From: Pulicaria dysenterica
Taxonomy: Eukaryota; Streptophyta; Magnoliopsida; Asterales; Asteraceae
Assembly: GCA_947179395.2 (NCBI GenBank)
Contig: OX359292.1
Coordinates: forward strand, 34,469,890 to 34,533,889
DNA: 64,000 nt
Direction of reading: 5' to 3'
A program made the translations under genes and the position numbers. Below, piece after piece: positions 29,933-41,460 of this stretch. Position 1 is the stretch's first letter, and every line of letters starts with the position of its first letter. The notes under the pieces are model-generated. The model was not told the DNA's origin. It saw only the letters and a list, made by a program, of their open reading frames with translations, and did not search any database.

Positions 29933-32425
29933 CTACTCAGGATGCAGCTCTTCAAACTCTTTAATCTCTTCATTTATTTCTTCAAGTATTTCTTGTAGAT
30001 TAGGTAAGTGTTGAAGCTGATCATTCTGTGATCGTATTGCCCTGTTTATTCTGTATCTGAACCTTGCAGTCTGTTCAGTTTTCTCAACAATTTGTCTCAG
30101 AGCAAATACTTGAGATACCCCACATGTATAAATTGATGCATCAGCCTGGAAGCATTTTTCACCATTTCTCAATACAAACTCGAGAATAATGATCCCTTGA
30201 GCTGAACTCAACTTAAGTGAGAGAATTTGAGAAGAGAAGAATGATTTTGTTTTCTGATCTGCTCAGCCCAAGCCCTTTCTCTCGCTTCCTTTTCACTGAC
30301 TAACACAGCTTGAGCATTCACTTGTCTTTCTCTTAGCTCAGCAACAGATATCCCAAGCTGGTCAGCTTCCTCTTGTTCTATTCTTCTAACTGCCAGCAGT
30401 GACATTCTTTCTTGTATAGTCATTTTATCTGCAGAATCGTCATCTGAGGCAGATGATTCACTAAGAATCATTTTCCTTTTCTTCTGTTGAGGGAGTTGTT
30501 CTAATTCTCCTGAGCTGACCATAGCTGGTCTTTTCCCTTTTGCTTTGTCAGTCAGCTCAGTGTCTTTTTCTGTTGTTTTCTCCCCCTCAAGTTGATCATC
30601 TGCTCTCTTTGCCAAAAATAATAAAGCTTCAGCTTCACCTTCACCTTCACCTTCTTGAACCTTCTTCCCCTTTTTGTCGTCATCAATAGGGTTTGAAGGT
30701 CGTTGTTGATGGAGAGCAGCAACTGCAAACTTCAGATTTGCCACTTCAGTATCCAGGGCATCTAGCCTCAGCAACAAATGCTTCTTGGCTTTCTTTCTTT
30801 TGAAATGAAGGATCTCAAACTGACTTTTTAGAAATGTGATAATTGAATCAAAGTTAGCTTGTAAAGGTTGAGACTTGGTGCATCATCCAAGGGTTGGTGT
30901 GGAGCCTCAAATTCATGTGCACCAGAGTTTGGACCCTGTGATTCATCCTGGTTTGAAGATGAAACATTGACAGGTCGTGCACTAGAGTGTGAGAAATGAA
31001 TAGAACGAATAGGGCTCGATACGTGAAGTGTATGGGTTGGTGGTTGGCTTTTGGGTATAGAGGGGGGTGATTGACCCTGGGGATTGGTCATATGTTCAAT
31101 GTAACCTGAATGTGTCTGTTTATGCACAGAAGTAGGCACGAGTAAGTGTGGGCTGAGTAGACACCACACCCGGTTTAGGCTGTTGGGTTTTAAAGAGCCT
31201 TGAGGTTGACACCTTGAGAGTAGGCGTCTCCCCCTCAACTCCTGCCGGAGGGATCAATGTGATCTCAGCTCCAGTGATGCCTTTAGGAGTGGCACCACCT
31301 TTAGCAGTTTTTCTTTGGTATGTATGGATATTCTCCCTAGCAGCAGTGGGCATACTAGGGGTGGCTTCAGATTGGAAATGTAGATGGAATGAAGGTGGTG
31401 GAGATGGGTTAGATTTGAGTTGGTTCCACTGTAGTCTTATCTCCAAAGGTAGATGGAGAAAAGTGAGAAGAAAGAGAAAGTGGAGAGGTCTTACCAGAGT
31501 TTGCTTTAGTGTGGACTGGTTCAGCCTGAGCAGAGTGCTTAGCTTGAACTTCTGTGTCAGCTTGAGAAGCTCCCCCTTGATTTGATTCCTCTTCTTCACT
31601 TTCCGATGAAGCTCCCTCAGCAACTAAGAGCATTGGACCACTTAGACCCTCTTGCTCAGGAAAGATGTCATTGTTAAACATCTTAGAACTGAGAGTAGGA
31701 ACAGGGAACATATCCCATCCAGCTTCATATAAGTCCCCCAACTCAGCTTTAATCACCAGGGACAAGTACCTTATGAAAGGCACATGAAGATCCCTGGTGG
31801 TCTTCAGTACTTGGACCTTGAGCTCGTTGAAAATGAGTTGTGCATAGTCGATACGGCGATCAAAGAACATGTTATACAACATCTGCATTTCGAACTCGTT
31901 CACCTGATCCAAGCTTCCAACCTTCGTTCCCAATGAACGTACCACTGTGGAAACCATAAAGCCCCAACTGGTGGGAAAAGTAGCCTTCTTAATCACCCCT
32001 TCAGTTTGAGGGTGACCCATCTGAGGTAGAACTGACCTCGCCACTTGTCTAGACACGGTTGACTCGAACACATCTTGACCAGGGAGTCGAAGAACATTCC
32101 TTAGCCCTTGAACCGTGATGGCCACTGTTCTATCTCCATTAAGAACAGTGCCAATTATCTCTCCTCTGTTCTGGTTGAATGTGCACGTGTACCAGAACTC
32201 CAAAAGGTGCTGTGGAATGATGTGAACAGGCGCTCCAATGAAAGCAAATGCCAAAGGGCATTTCCGAATATAACCAACCCATGCTTCATATCCTCTCCCC
32301 TATTTCCTCGCAGGGATATCAAGACATGCACGCTGATTGTTGATTTTGATCAGCGGTAATCCGTTGTTTTTCAACGCAGCACCACGAACCATTCGATCAC
32401 TGAGAATGAGAGTGGTTCCTTCCAT
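29933..32425 (-). pseudogene. R5 envelope-like ORF, broken
   Basis: This is the third ORF between RNase H and the 3' LTR. It starts at ATG 32425 and meets an in-frame TAG at 32300-32302 (codon 42). It continues as a conserved N-terminal region (HIIPQHLLEFWYTC, SWGFMVSTVVRSLG, LYNMFFDRRIDYAQLIFNEL, HVPFIRYLSLV). The rest lies in changing frames: shifts near 31415, 31130-31230, 30800 and 30211. Segments include GGATPKGITGAEITLIPP, NPIDDDKKGKKVQ and a Glu-rich coiled-coil-like stretch (EEADQLGISVAEL). R10 carries the same protein almost uninterrupted, which made alignment possible. I see no membrane anchor. Function is unknown; the envelope label is positional only. Confidence 0.8.
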
Positions 32426-33356
32426 CGATGAAATTGCAAATTACACTGAGTAACTAATTTCGTTGCACTGAGCAATGATCTTCGCACCGAGCAAGTTAGG
32501 GTTTCAAAGTCGATGGAACTGGGAATTGCACGTAGCAAATTTGTTGAAAGGTATATAGGCGGATGAGAGGTGTAGAGATGAGAAGTTGAAGCTTAAACCT
32601 CTAAAATTCTATTAAGGTCGTTATATATACCTTTTCTAGGAGAGAGAAAAATTACCGTTGGAATCCCTTTTTAATCCGTTACGTCGAAAAATTACGGCTT
32701 GATGTAACAGTTAGAGGGTAGAAACACATCATTCTCCAACGGATACAAGTGTAAAATAATAATATTAACAAATAATAATATTATAAACACTTTGTAAATA
32801 TATCAATACACAATTGATATACGATACGAATTGAAACTGATTCAAATACGTATGGACAGAAAATTAATAACACTTAGTAATTAATTCATAGATTGGACAC
32901 ACCAAGCTGAGTAAACATATTACTCAGTCTAAGTCAAGCACTCAGCTTGAGTGGAGCACTCGGCTTGAGATTGATACTCAGCTTGAGTAGAGCACACAGC
33001 TCAGGCTCAATGACAATTAGTTATTTATGTTTAAGACTGACTTAAACAAGTAATTTTAGCTACACTAAGTAGGTAAAATATGTTTGGAACTTACCAAACG
33101 TGTGAACCAATCACACAGTGTGAGTTAAGCACATAGCTCAGACTCAATGACACTTAGTCATCTTGTTCGAGACTAACTCAAACTAACATTTCAACCACAC
33201 TGAGTAGTTGAATTATGTTTGGAACTGACCAAACGTGTGAACTCATTATTCAGTTTGACATATAGATCAGTTTATGAAAACTTATTTATAAATTGTGCAC
33301 CCAGCTTAAGACACTTAGTCTCTGTCAAACTGAGAACTCAAATTTTAGACACTTAG
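32426..33356 (-). other. R5 spacer between envelope-like ORF and RNase H
   Basis: This is 0.93 kb of non-coding sequence. Between 32900 and 33330 it is built from loosely repeated words such as ACTCAGCTTGAG, GGAACT(T/G)ACCAAACGTGTGAAC (two copies near 33090 and 33220) and CACTTAGT. No CTCCCCCT tracts are seen, unlike R3. Confidence 0.6.
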
Positions 33357-35459
33357 CTAGGGGTTGAGCATACCCAATTTACTTAGCAGATACATAAACC
33401 TCTTTTCATCAAGGGGCTTAGTAAAGATATCTGCTAATTGGTCATCAGTTGAGATAAATTTAATGTTAACTTTACCTTTTTCCACGATGTCCCTTATGAA
33501 GTGATGTCTAATTTCAATATGCTTGGTTCTTGAGTGAAATACTGGATTGTAAGTGATGGCTATTGCACTTTGGTTATCACAGAAGATAGGAGTTTTCTTG
33601 AAACTTATCCCAAAGTCCTGAAGCTGATGCTGCTTCCACAATATTTGAGCACAACAGCTCCCTGCTGCAACATACTCAGCTTCAGCAGTTGAAAAAGCCA
33701 CTGAGTTCTGTTTCTTACTAGTCTAGCTTACTAATTTACCTCCAAGCAATTGACATCCTCCAGTGGTTGATTTTCTATCTAACTTGCACCCAGCATAATC
33801 AGCATCATAAAAACCAACTAACTCAAATCCAGAATCCTTTGGATACCAAAGACCTAGATTTGGTGTACCTTTAAGGTACTCAAAGATCCTTTTCACAGTT
33901 AAAAGATGTGATTCTTTAAGATATGCCTGATATCTTGCACAAACACATGTAGCAAACATGATATCAGGTCTACTAGCTGTCAAATAGAGTAATGAACCTA
34001 TCAATCCTCTATAGGTAGACTGACACACAGGCTTACCATCTGAGTCTTTACTCAGCTTGACAGCTGGTGTCATGGGTGTTCTCATGGTTGAACTTGAATC
34101 AAAACCATATTTCTTTATCAAATCCAAAACATATTTGCTTTAATTTATGAAAATTCCATCAGGCTTTGGTTGAATTTGTAGGCCTAGAAAATATGTCATC
34201 TCACCCATCATACTAATCTTGTACTTTTGTGACATTATTTTGGAGAACCAATCACACAGAGACTCATTTGTAGAGCCAAAAATGATGTCATCCACATAGA
34301 TTTGTACAAGAATTATCTGTCCTTTACTCTTTTTAAAAAAGAGTGTCTTATCTATACTGCCTCTGGTGAAATTCATGGATATTAGATATGTTGACAGTGT
34401 ATCATACCAAGCTCTTGGAGCTTGTTTAAGACCATACAAAGCCTTGTCCAACTTATAGACGTGATGTGGAAACTTTGAACTTACAAAGCCAGGAGGTTGT
34501 TTCACATAGACTTCCTCCTGAAGTTTTCCATTCAGGAAAGCACTTTTCACATCCATTTGATAGACTTTAAAGTCTTTATATGCTGCATAAGCCAGGAATA
34601 GCCTTATAGCTTCAATTCTAGCAACAGGGGCAAAGGTCTCATCATCATCAATTCCTTCTTCTTGCCTATACCCTTGTGCTACCAGCCTGGCTTTGTTCCG
34701 AACTATCACTCCATCCTTGTCCATTTTGTTTCTATAGACCCACTTAGTGCCTATAATTGTATGATCTTCAGGGGCAGGGACAAGGGTCCAGACTTTATTC
34801 CTCTCAAACTCATTTAATTCCTCTTGCATAGCATCAATCCAATCCTCATCTGCTAAGGCTTCCTCAGTCTTCTTTGGTTCCATCTGAGACAGAAAACCAA
34901 AGAGAGCAGCATAGTTAGCTGTAGCCTTAGATCTGGTCATGACTTTCTCTTGGACATTTCCAATGATTTGGTCTTTAGGATGATCTTTGAGGAATTTAAA
35001 TGTGGTAGTTGGAGAGTCTGATTCTGAATCTGAGTGATGTTGAGGACCTCGAGGTGAACTTATCTCCTCAGTCTCAACAGCAGCATTGTCAACAAACTGA
35101 TTATCACTAAGATTTTTAGTCTGAGTGACTTCAGCTCCAAAAGGATTGACGAACTCATCAACTTTCTCAGCTTGAGAATCCTTTGAAGCTTGTGATGATT
35201 TCATTGATGAACACACATCATCATCACTATCATCTCCTATGACATACATAGGATTTGACATGTTGATTTCCCTTGGCCTTTCAAGCTCACTCAGACTAAC
35301 GGAGTCAGCTTGACTTTTCTCAGCTTGATCAATATTGTCTTCATCAAATGAAACATGAATTGATTCTTCAATGGCCTTTCTCCTAGAGTTATATACTCTG
35401 TATGATTTGGAGATTGAGGAATAACCAACAAATATTCCAGGATCAGCTTTGGGTTCCAA
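33357..35459 (-). pseudogene. pol: R5 pol, reverse transcriptase and RNase H
   Basis: RT motifs are WVYRNKMDKDG, KARLVAQGYRQ, DDETFAPVARIEA, QMDVKSAFLNG, YGLKQAPRAWYD and YVDD (about 34284-34298). RNase H has YDADYAG, STAEAEYVAAG, CDNQSAIA, HIEIRHHFI, LADIFTKPLD and ends SKLGMLNP at 33357. Everything is in one frame with the integrase and broken only by stop codons: TAA at 34140-34142 and TAG at 33723-33725, where a tryptophan codon is expected (before the SKKQNS motif). No frameshift is seen in this part. Catalytic residues appear intact. Confidence 0.92.
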
Positions 35460-36629
35460 CTTATGGAGCTAATCTCTTTGATTCAGCACATAGCATTTTG
35501 AACCAAAGATATGGAAATAACCTATATTGGGCTTTCTAGACTTATACATTTCATATGAAGTCTTTTCATGTCTTTTGACAATGATTGACCTATTCTGAGT
35601 ATAGCAGGCTGTACTAACAGCTTCATCCTAGAAATAGAGTTTCAATCCTGCCTCACATAGCATTGTCCTTGCAGCCTCAATTAAGGTTCTATTTCTCCTT
35701 TCAGCAACTCCATTTTGTTGTGGAGTTCTAACAGATGAGAAATTTTGTAATATTCCTTTTTGTTCACAGAAGCTTTCAAGGGTTGAGTTCCTGAACTCAG
35801 TCCCATGATCACTTCTGAATTGCTTTACGGACAAACCTTTCTGCAACTCTTCCCTTTTGATGAAACTTATTATATCCAGCGCAGCCTCACTTTTGGCTTC
35901 TAGGAATATTACCCAGGTGAATCGTGAGAACTCATCTACTATCACCAGAGTGTACTTCTTGCAACTTAGGCTTGGAGTACTTATGGGTCCAAACAGATCC
36001 ATATGCAACATATGCAATGGGACTGTTATTGAAAAATTTTGCTTTGATTTAAGGGACCCTTTATGGTGTTTCCCTTGTTCACAAGCTGAACACAATTTGG
36101 CTTTGACAAATGTGATTTTTGGTAATCCAGAGACTAATTCTTTATTAGACAGCATATTTACATTTTTAAAGTTCAAATGAGACAAACGTTTATGCCATAA
36201 CCAACTCAGCTTAGGAACAGAATGGGAATTCAAGCAGGTTTCATTATTGGGATCAGCAGAATTAAGATCAAGTAGATACACATCTCTTTCTCTTTTAGCT
36301 ATTAATACAGGCTTTCCCTTAGCATTATAAATTGTTCCTGCTTTCTTCCTAAAAGTAACAACATTGTCCTCATCACACAATTGACTGATACTAATCACGT
36401 TGTGTTTGTGGCCTTTGACATATGCAACTCTCTGGAAAGTGACTTTACTAGCTTACATCTTCCCATAGCCTTTGGTTCTTCCATGGAAGTTGTCACCAAA
36501 TGTTACTTTAGGACCTTCATCTTCCTGGAAATCACTGAGAAGTCCTTTCCATCCGGTCATGTGCCTTGAACATCCACTATCCAAGTACCATTTACTTGAA
36601 CCCTGCACATGATATATAAACTAAACACA
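35460..36629 (-). pseudogene. pol: R5 pol, protease and integrase
   Basis: The protease site WYLDSGCSRHMTG lies at about 36560-36600. A TAA interrupts at 36453-36455. The pre-integrase region has WHKRLSHLNFKNVNML and LCSACEQGKHH. The integrase core shows HMDLFGP, SDHGTEFRN and PQQNGVAERRNRT, so all three acidic residues are present. A TAG at 35628-35630 replaces an expected tryptophan (YF*DEAVSTACYTQ), and a TAG at 35460-35462 precedes the linker to RT. Two further stops sit between the end of gag and the protease. Confidence 0.9.
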
Positions 36630-38012
36630 TTAGTTTTGCTTGGGAACCCACTTCTTGGTGGGTTCAGATGAGGAGCACTTAGCAGCTTCATCTTGTTGAA
36701 CTGACTGCTCAGCTTGAGCAGGAACTGAATCCTGTGTAGGCTGATCAGTTTGTTCTTGCTCAGGCCTTGAGATTTCAGCATCACAGTCCTTAGCCTCATG
36801 ACCTCTACTTCTGCATTTGTAGCATCTCCTTCTTCCAATGATGACAGGAGGTAGAGTGTCTAACAATCCTTGTGAGAAGTTACTCTCAGTTTTAGGATTG
36901 TATATGGTGGATAACTTCTCAACTTTCTTTGCAAGCTGATTCACCTGGTGATCACTGACTTTGGACTTACCTTTGTCAGGTCTCTGTTTGTTATCCTGAG
37001 AAGATTGACTAACAAACTTCTTATCCATGACTTTGGACTTACCTTTGTCATGCTTACTGGACTCACCAGTTTCAACAAGTTTGGACTTACCACTGTTGAT
37101 CTTCTTGGACTTACCAAGATCAACAACTTTGGACTTACCATTGTTGTGATTTGACCTCTGACTTACAGTGGTCTTCCTGTTCTTATAACTTCTCTCCGAG
37201 CCAGATAGAGAATTTTGTTTTTTGAAAGGATTTGGATTAAGCCTTTCTATGACTGAAGTTCTTTGAACAGGCTGAGTGCCTAATCTGTCCAACACAGACT
37301 TACCATGTTGTTTGGATGTTGAGCACTCATTACCATGATCTTTGGCCTTCACAAACATATTAAATTTTAGGCTTGGATCATGTCGTTTCTCTAAGGCTGA
37401 CTTCTGAGACTTAATCAGTTGTCTATCTTCCTCAGAATCTGTACTTGCTATCTCATCATCAGCTACATAAGTTGTTGTTTGATAGTCACCTCCAAGTACA
37501 ACCTTCACCTGTTTAGGTATCTGTTGGTTTAAGCACTGTTCAGCAAGCTTTGATGACTTACACCAAGACTCAGTGATCTTTTGGAGTTGATCAGCTTTGT
37601 CTTTAGCTTCCTGAAGTTCTTCACTAAGAAGTTTGTTAATATGTCTTTGACATTCAAGGTCACACTGTGCTTTCTTACCAACATCAATGAGAGATTGATT
37701 TTCGTTAATCTCATCTTTAAGTTTAGCTATTTCAGCTTTGAGGTCAGTCTGAGACTTAAGGCTGGTCTTGAAATCATTTTGCAGATAGTCGAATGCAAGA
37801 CCCTTTTCTTTATCAGTGTAAGAGTAGAAATTACTGACCTTATACATGGAAGCAGGATCCCAATCACTGAGCTTGCTGTTTTCCTCAGCTTCCTTCATAT
37901 CAGCTTCAAAGATTGATTCGGACATACCATAATCAACCTCATCGATTTCTATCTCTTCATCTTCTTGAGCCATCAGACATACATCATCATCTGATGTAGA
38001 TGATTCTGTATC
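36630..38012 (-). pseudogene. gag: R5 gag, C-terminal part with coiled coil and second knuckle
   Basis: This segment is open from 38012 to a TAA at 36630-36632 and in phase with the first zinc knuckle. It begins acidic (MAQEDEEIEIDE at 37973), then has a coiled-coil-like stretch (about 37520-37800: LKAEIAKLKDEINE, LSEELQEAKDKADQL). A Lys/Ser-rich repeat with GKSKV follows, occurring about seven times between 36940 and 37150. A second CCHC knuckle, CYKCRSRGHEAKDC (about 36785-36830), is intact. It ends at KKWVPKQN. A two-knuckle gag with a coiled-coil linker is longer than typical copia gags and fits the Sirevirus lineage. Confidence 0.85.
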
Positions 38013-39166
38013 CTATGTTTCAGCAATTAATCCTTTTGCACTGGGTTTGTCTTCAGGCTTTCCTTTCTTGAGCTGAGTATATTTCTTCTTGTATTTATCA
38101 GCTCTGTAAGCATTCTTATCAACAACTGATGTTGATTCCACCTTCTTTGATCTGTACTCAGCAGCAATGTGTCCCTTTTTCTGACAATTGAAGCACACAG
38201 CATTCTTGGGATCAAAACAACTATTTCCTTTGCTCCTGTCAGATCTTCCTCTTCCCTTTGAGCTCTTCTCAAACGTCTGGCTAACATTGCCATTTGCTCA
38301 GTGATATTCTGAACATCATCAGTATCACTTGAGTCTGAGTCTGAGTAGTCAGCTTGAGATTTTGACTTAGTCTCAGATTCAACAACTAGTGCCTTAGGAC
38401 TTTTCTTCTTCTTTTTCTGTGCAAATAATGCAATATCAGTTTTATCCAAGGACTCCTTCAGTTGTTGTTGAGAAGATTTCTTGTGTTCAGTGATCTGTTC
38501 ATGATTCAGCAAGAACCCATAGATAGACTGTAGGTTGTACACGTGTAGTGTTCCTCCAGCCCTCAGTGCCGTAGTTACATCATTAAACCTTTCTGGTAAC
38601 ACATCCAGAAATTTCAGCACCAGTTCAGCTTCATCTTTCTTTACACCCACACATAGTAGGTCATTTATCAAGCAGTGAAACCTTGTGAACAAATCTGACA
38701 AGGTTTCATTCTTCTATGAAAAGAAGTTTTCATAGGATCTATTCAAATGATTTTTCTTGTGCTGCTTGACCAGATCAGTGCCTTCATACGTGACACTCAG
38801 CGTATCCCAGATATCTTTTGCAGTTTGACACCCAGTCACAGTGCGCAAGATTTCATTTGACAGGGCATTCGCTAGAACACTTTTAGCCTTATCATCTAGA
38901 TTGAAAAGTTTCCAATCTTCATTAGTCCATGATGCAACAGGATTTCTTGTTTCCTTTTCAGATCTGCCAGGAGACGAGTCACTGACAGTGGCAGGAATCT
39001 TGGGGATAATTGGTCCTTTAGTGACAACATCCGACATACGGTTGTCAATGGACTTGAGGAACAGCATGGCTCTGAACTTCCACATAGGATAGTCAGATCC
39101 ATCAAATATGGGACAGCCTTTTGCAGACATCTGTGGAAAGTTTGAAGAATTGTTGCTTGTAGACAT
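38013..39166 (-). pseudogene. gag: R5 gag, N-terminal part (right copy)
   Basis: ATG at 39166. It is the same protein as the left copy, with the same internal stop TAG (38714-38716), frameshift (a T lost near 38262) and final TAG (38013-38015). It differs in having CAG where the left copy has TAG before MSAKG. In the first knuckle the last cysteine is tyrosine here (CFNCQKKGHIAAEY) but cysteine in the left copy, so the right copy has an extra lesion. Confidence 0.88.
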
Positions 39167-39231
39167 TGTCAACTTTCTCAGAATCTAGAACTTTCAACTA
39201 ATGAAATCGTTCAGCCTGCTCTGATACCAGT

Positions 39232-39680
39232 TGTTGGTCCCTTGTATGAGAGAGTAACAACAAGCAACAGGTGTGTAGAAGGGGGGTTGAATACACTTTC
39301 TGCGGAAATTGAACAAATCAAATAAAAGTGTTACAAACAGTAAATAAAACCACAATCAATCGAATGCTTTTATTAAGAAGATGATTACAATGCTTTGAAT
39401 AAGAAGATGATTACAGTAACTATCAAGTAAGCAACACTTTGATATATAACCGCCTAATATAAATCTCTCAATATCTCAAACTTAGCTATCTATAATCAAC
39501 TTATGATTATAGATACTTATGACTCTCTAAACAGGATTTCACACAGATTGACAACTTACCAATATCACAACTGATGTGATAGTTCGAACACACCAACACT
39601 TGGGCAATCTGTGAGTTTTTCTTGATCACGTTGAACTGACAAATAGTAATCAAGATTCGTAACACATACGGTGAGGTGAG
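39232..39680 (-). repeat. R5 right LTR, truncated at the R6 junction
   Basis: It starts TGTTGGTCCC after the PBS and follows the complete LTR for about 449 bp. At CATACGGTGAGGTGAG it stops, and R6 integrase sequence continues with ATAGTTTCCTGTGCC. The overlap GGTGAG is present in both parents. Confidence 0.9.
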
Positions 39681-40146
39681 ATAGTTTCCTGTGCCATTGC
39701 CAAGTGAGGTCCGATGAGGCTGCGTAAAATAAACAGACTGAGGTTGGTGAATCGTAGTTGTTCAGATCAATGGAGTATATATTTGACTTTCTAAACCCAG
39801 ACAGCAGTACATCTCCAATTTCAGTAGATACTGAACAAGTGTTCTTTTTTAATACCACCTCTAAATCTTTATCGCAAAATTGTCCGATATTGAATAGATT
39901 ATGACCCAATCCTTCCACATACGAAACTTTCTTGATCTTGATATGTTTCTTTTCGATGTCTCCATACCCCAGAATTGGTGCAAAACATTGTCATTCCCAA
40001 TACGCACGTACCGGAGTATTTGGAAACGTAGTTCTTGAGAATACTTTTGTCACCAGTCGTATGTTTGGTGCATCCGGAGTCCAGGTACCATAGATTAGGC
40101 GCATGCAAAATGAAAACCAAAAAGATTTAGATCCCCATGTATGAAT
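39681..40146 (-). pseudogene. pol: R6 protease and start of integrase
   Basis: It contains the protease motif WYLDSGCTKHTTGD (about 40070-40110). After a frame change near 39985 it continues VEGLGHNLFNIGQFCDKDLEVV and LTWQWHRKLSH. The sequence breaks off right at the first histidine region of the HHCC module, where R5 LTR sequence begins. The pol frame is -1 relative to the gag frame that overlaps it, as in R3. Confidence 0.85.
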
Positions 40147-41460
40147 GGGTCCTTGTTTGTTAGTTTCGTGTGGATGGGTAATATTATCTAACTGTGAGTT
40201 GTGATGCACTTTTGGTACTCCTAAAGATTTATGTTTTGGTTTCCACGTTGGGGTTATCTTCTTGGTAGGAGGAGAGTACATTGACTTGGTCGATCGGTTC
40301 ACAGTTGTTTGTGTGACTGAATGTTGAAGAGGTTTAGGATTCGATTGATTAGTGGAAGTAGATGGTTTAGGAGTCCATTTGAGAGCAGAATGCTCGAGAA
40401 TGGATTTAGACCCCTAAACCTCAACCTTTTTGTGTGTAACTGGAGCTTTGGATTTGGAGGTTTTAGTAACCCATTGTTGTGATGATGGGCAGGAGGAAGA
40501 AACTGGCTTGGCTGTCTTGGTTTTGGATCGTTTAGATCTCTTTGTGGATTTCAACTGGTTTTCTTATGCAAGCCATGCTTGTTGAAAAGTATTGTAGCCA
40601 CTTCGTCTTTAAGTTTCCAGTTCACGAATCGTCAACAAACACTTTGATGTATTGAGACGATTATGTGCATATGATTGTTGTTTGGTAATCCATTGGTGGA
40701 TTATATGTCCTTTGGAGTTGACGAATGGAATACAAACTTGATTATCATAAAAATTGGTCCATCGCTCGCATGGTTTAATTTCTATTGATTTTCGCAATTC
40801 TTCATAGGCACAATTAAACTCACAGTGGCCATGCAGACACCCATCTCTAAAGCAAAACATTTCTCAAGCAATTTTATCATTTGAACAAGACAAGTTACAA
40901 ATACGATCAAATAGTAAAATGTTTTGACATTTGGAATGAAAATTAGTGCACTTCCTAGATGACCTAGGGAGGACTCTTCTCCATGAAGCTCTTGTTTTAC
41001 TCTCTGCAAACTTTGTGTTCTTCCCATCTGCAGCACAAGTAAACATGTTAGAAAATATTCATGGACGACTAGCTGCTGCAGTAGATGTTTCTGGAATATT
41101 TGGTTACATATGAGAGAGGTGATGAGTTACAGATGCATTTTTAGGTCTAAAAAGTTGTTTCAATTTTTGATTTACCAAGTTAGATTTATTAACAGATTTA
41201 TGTGATGTGGTATTAAGATGTAAAGAGGTGGAGACTTGTTGAGATCGGACAAATCTTTCTTCATTTGGGGAAGATGTGGATGGATATGCATCACCTGAAA
41301 TGGAAGGAGATAACTCAGAAAGAGTTTGAGCAAGATGTTGTTTCGTCTCATGAGAGATTGAATCTGAAACAGGTGTTGATTGATTTAGGTAACATTGGTG
41401 TTGATGAAGGTAGGCATGAAGGATAGACATTGATGTTAAATCTCTCAACACACGAATAGT
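40147..41460 (-). pseudogene. gag: R6 gag extension with Cys/His-rich module
   Basis: It is homologous to the R3 segment 10198-11487. The conserved block reads CQNILLFDRICNLSC, MFCFRDGCLHGHCEFNCAY, KPCERW, NQVCIPFVNSKGHI and HQWITK (about 40685-40935). A TGA (40864-40866) interrupts the block, and other stops lie near 40606, 40565 and 40417. Outside the block conservation with R3 is low, mostly basic Ser/Lys/Pro-rich sequence. The end overlaps protease coding in another frame. Confidence 0.75.

Larger units (their letters stand above)
26345..39680 (-). mobile_element. R5: Sirevirus-like element in tandem LTR-int-LTR-int-LTR form
   Basis: Three LTRs of one family (26345-27147 truncated, 28435-29559 complete, 39232-39680 truncated) flank two internal segments. 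The left one (27148-28434) holds only the 5' part of gag. The right one (29560-39231) is a full body: envelope-like ORF, RNase H, RT, integrase, protease and gag, read right to left. The middle LTR is shared: it is the 3' LTR of the right body and the 5' LTR of the left stub. Both gag copies carry the same premature TAGs and frameshift, so they descend from one already defective sequence. The right end is joined to R6 by recombination. Confidence 0.88.
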
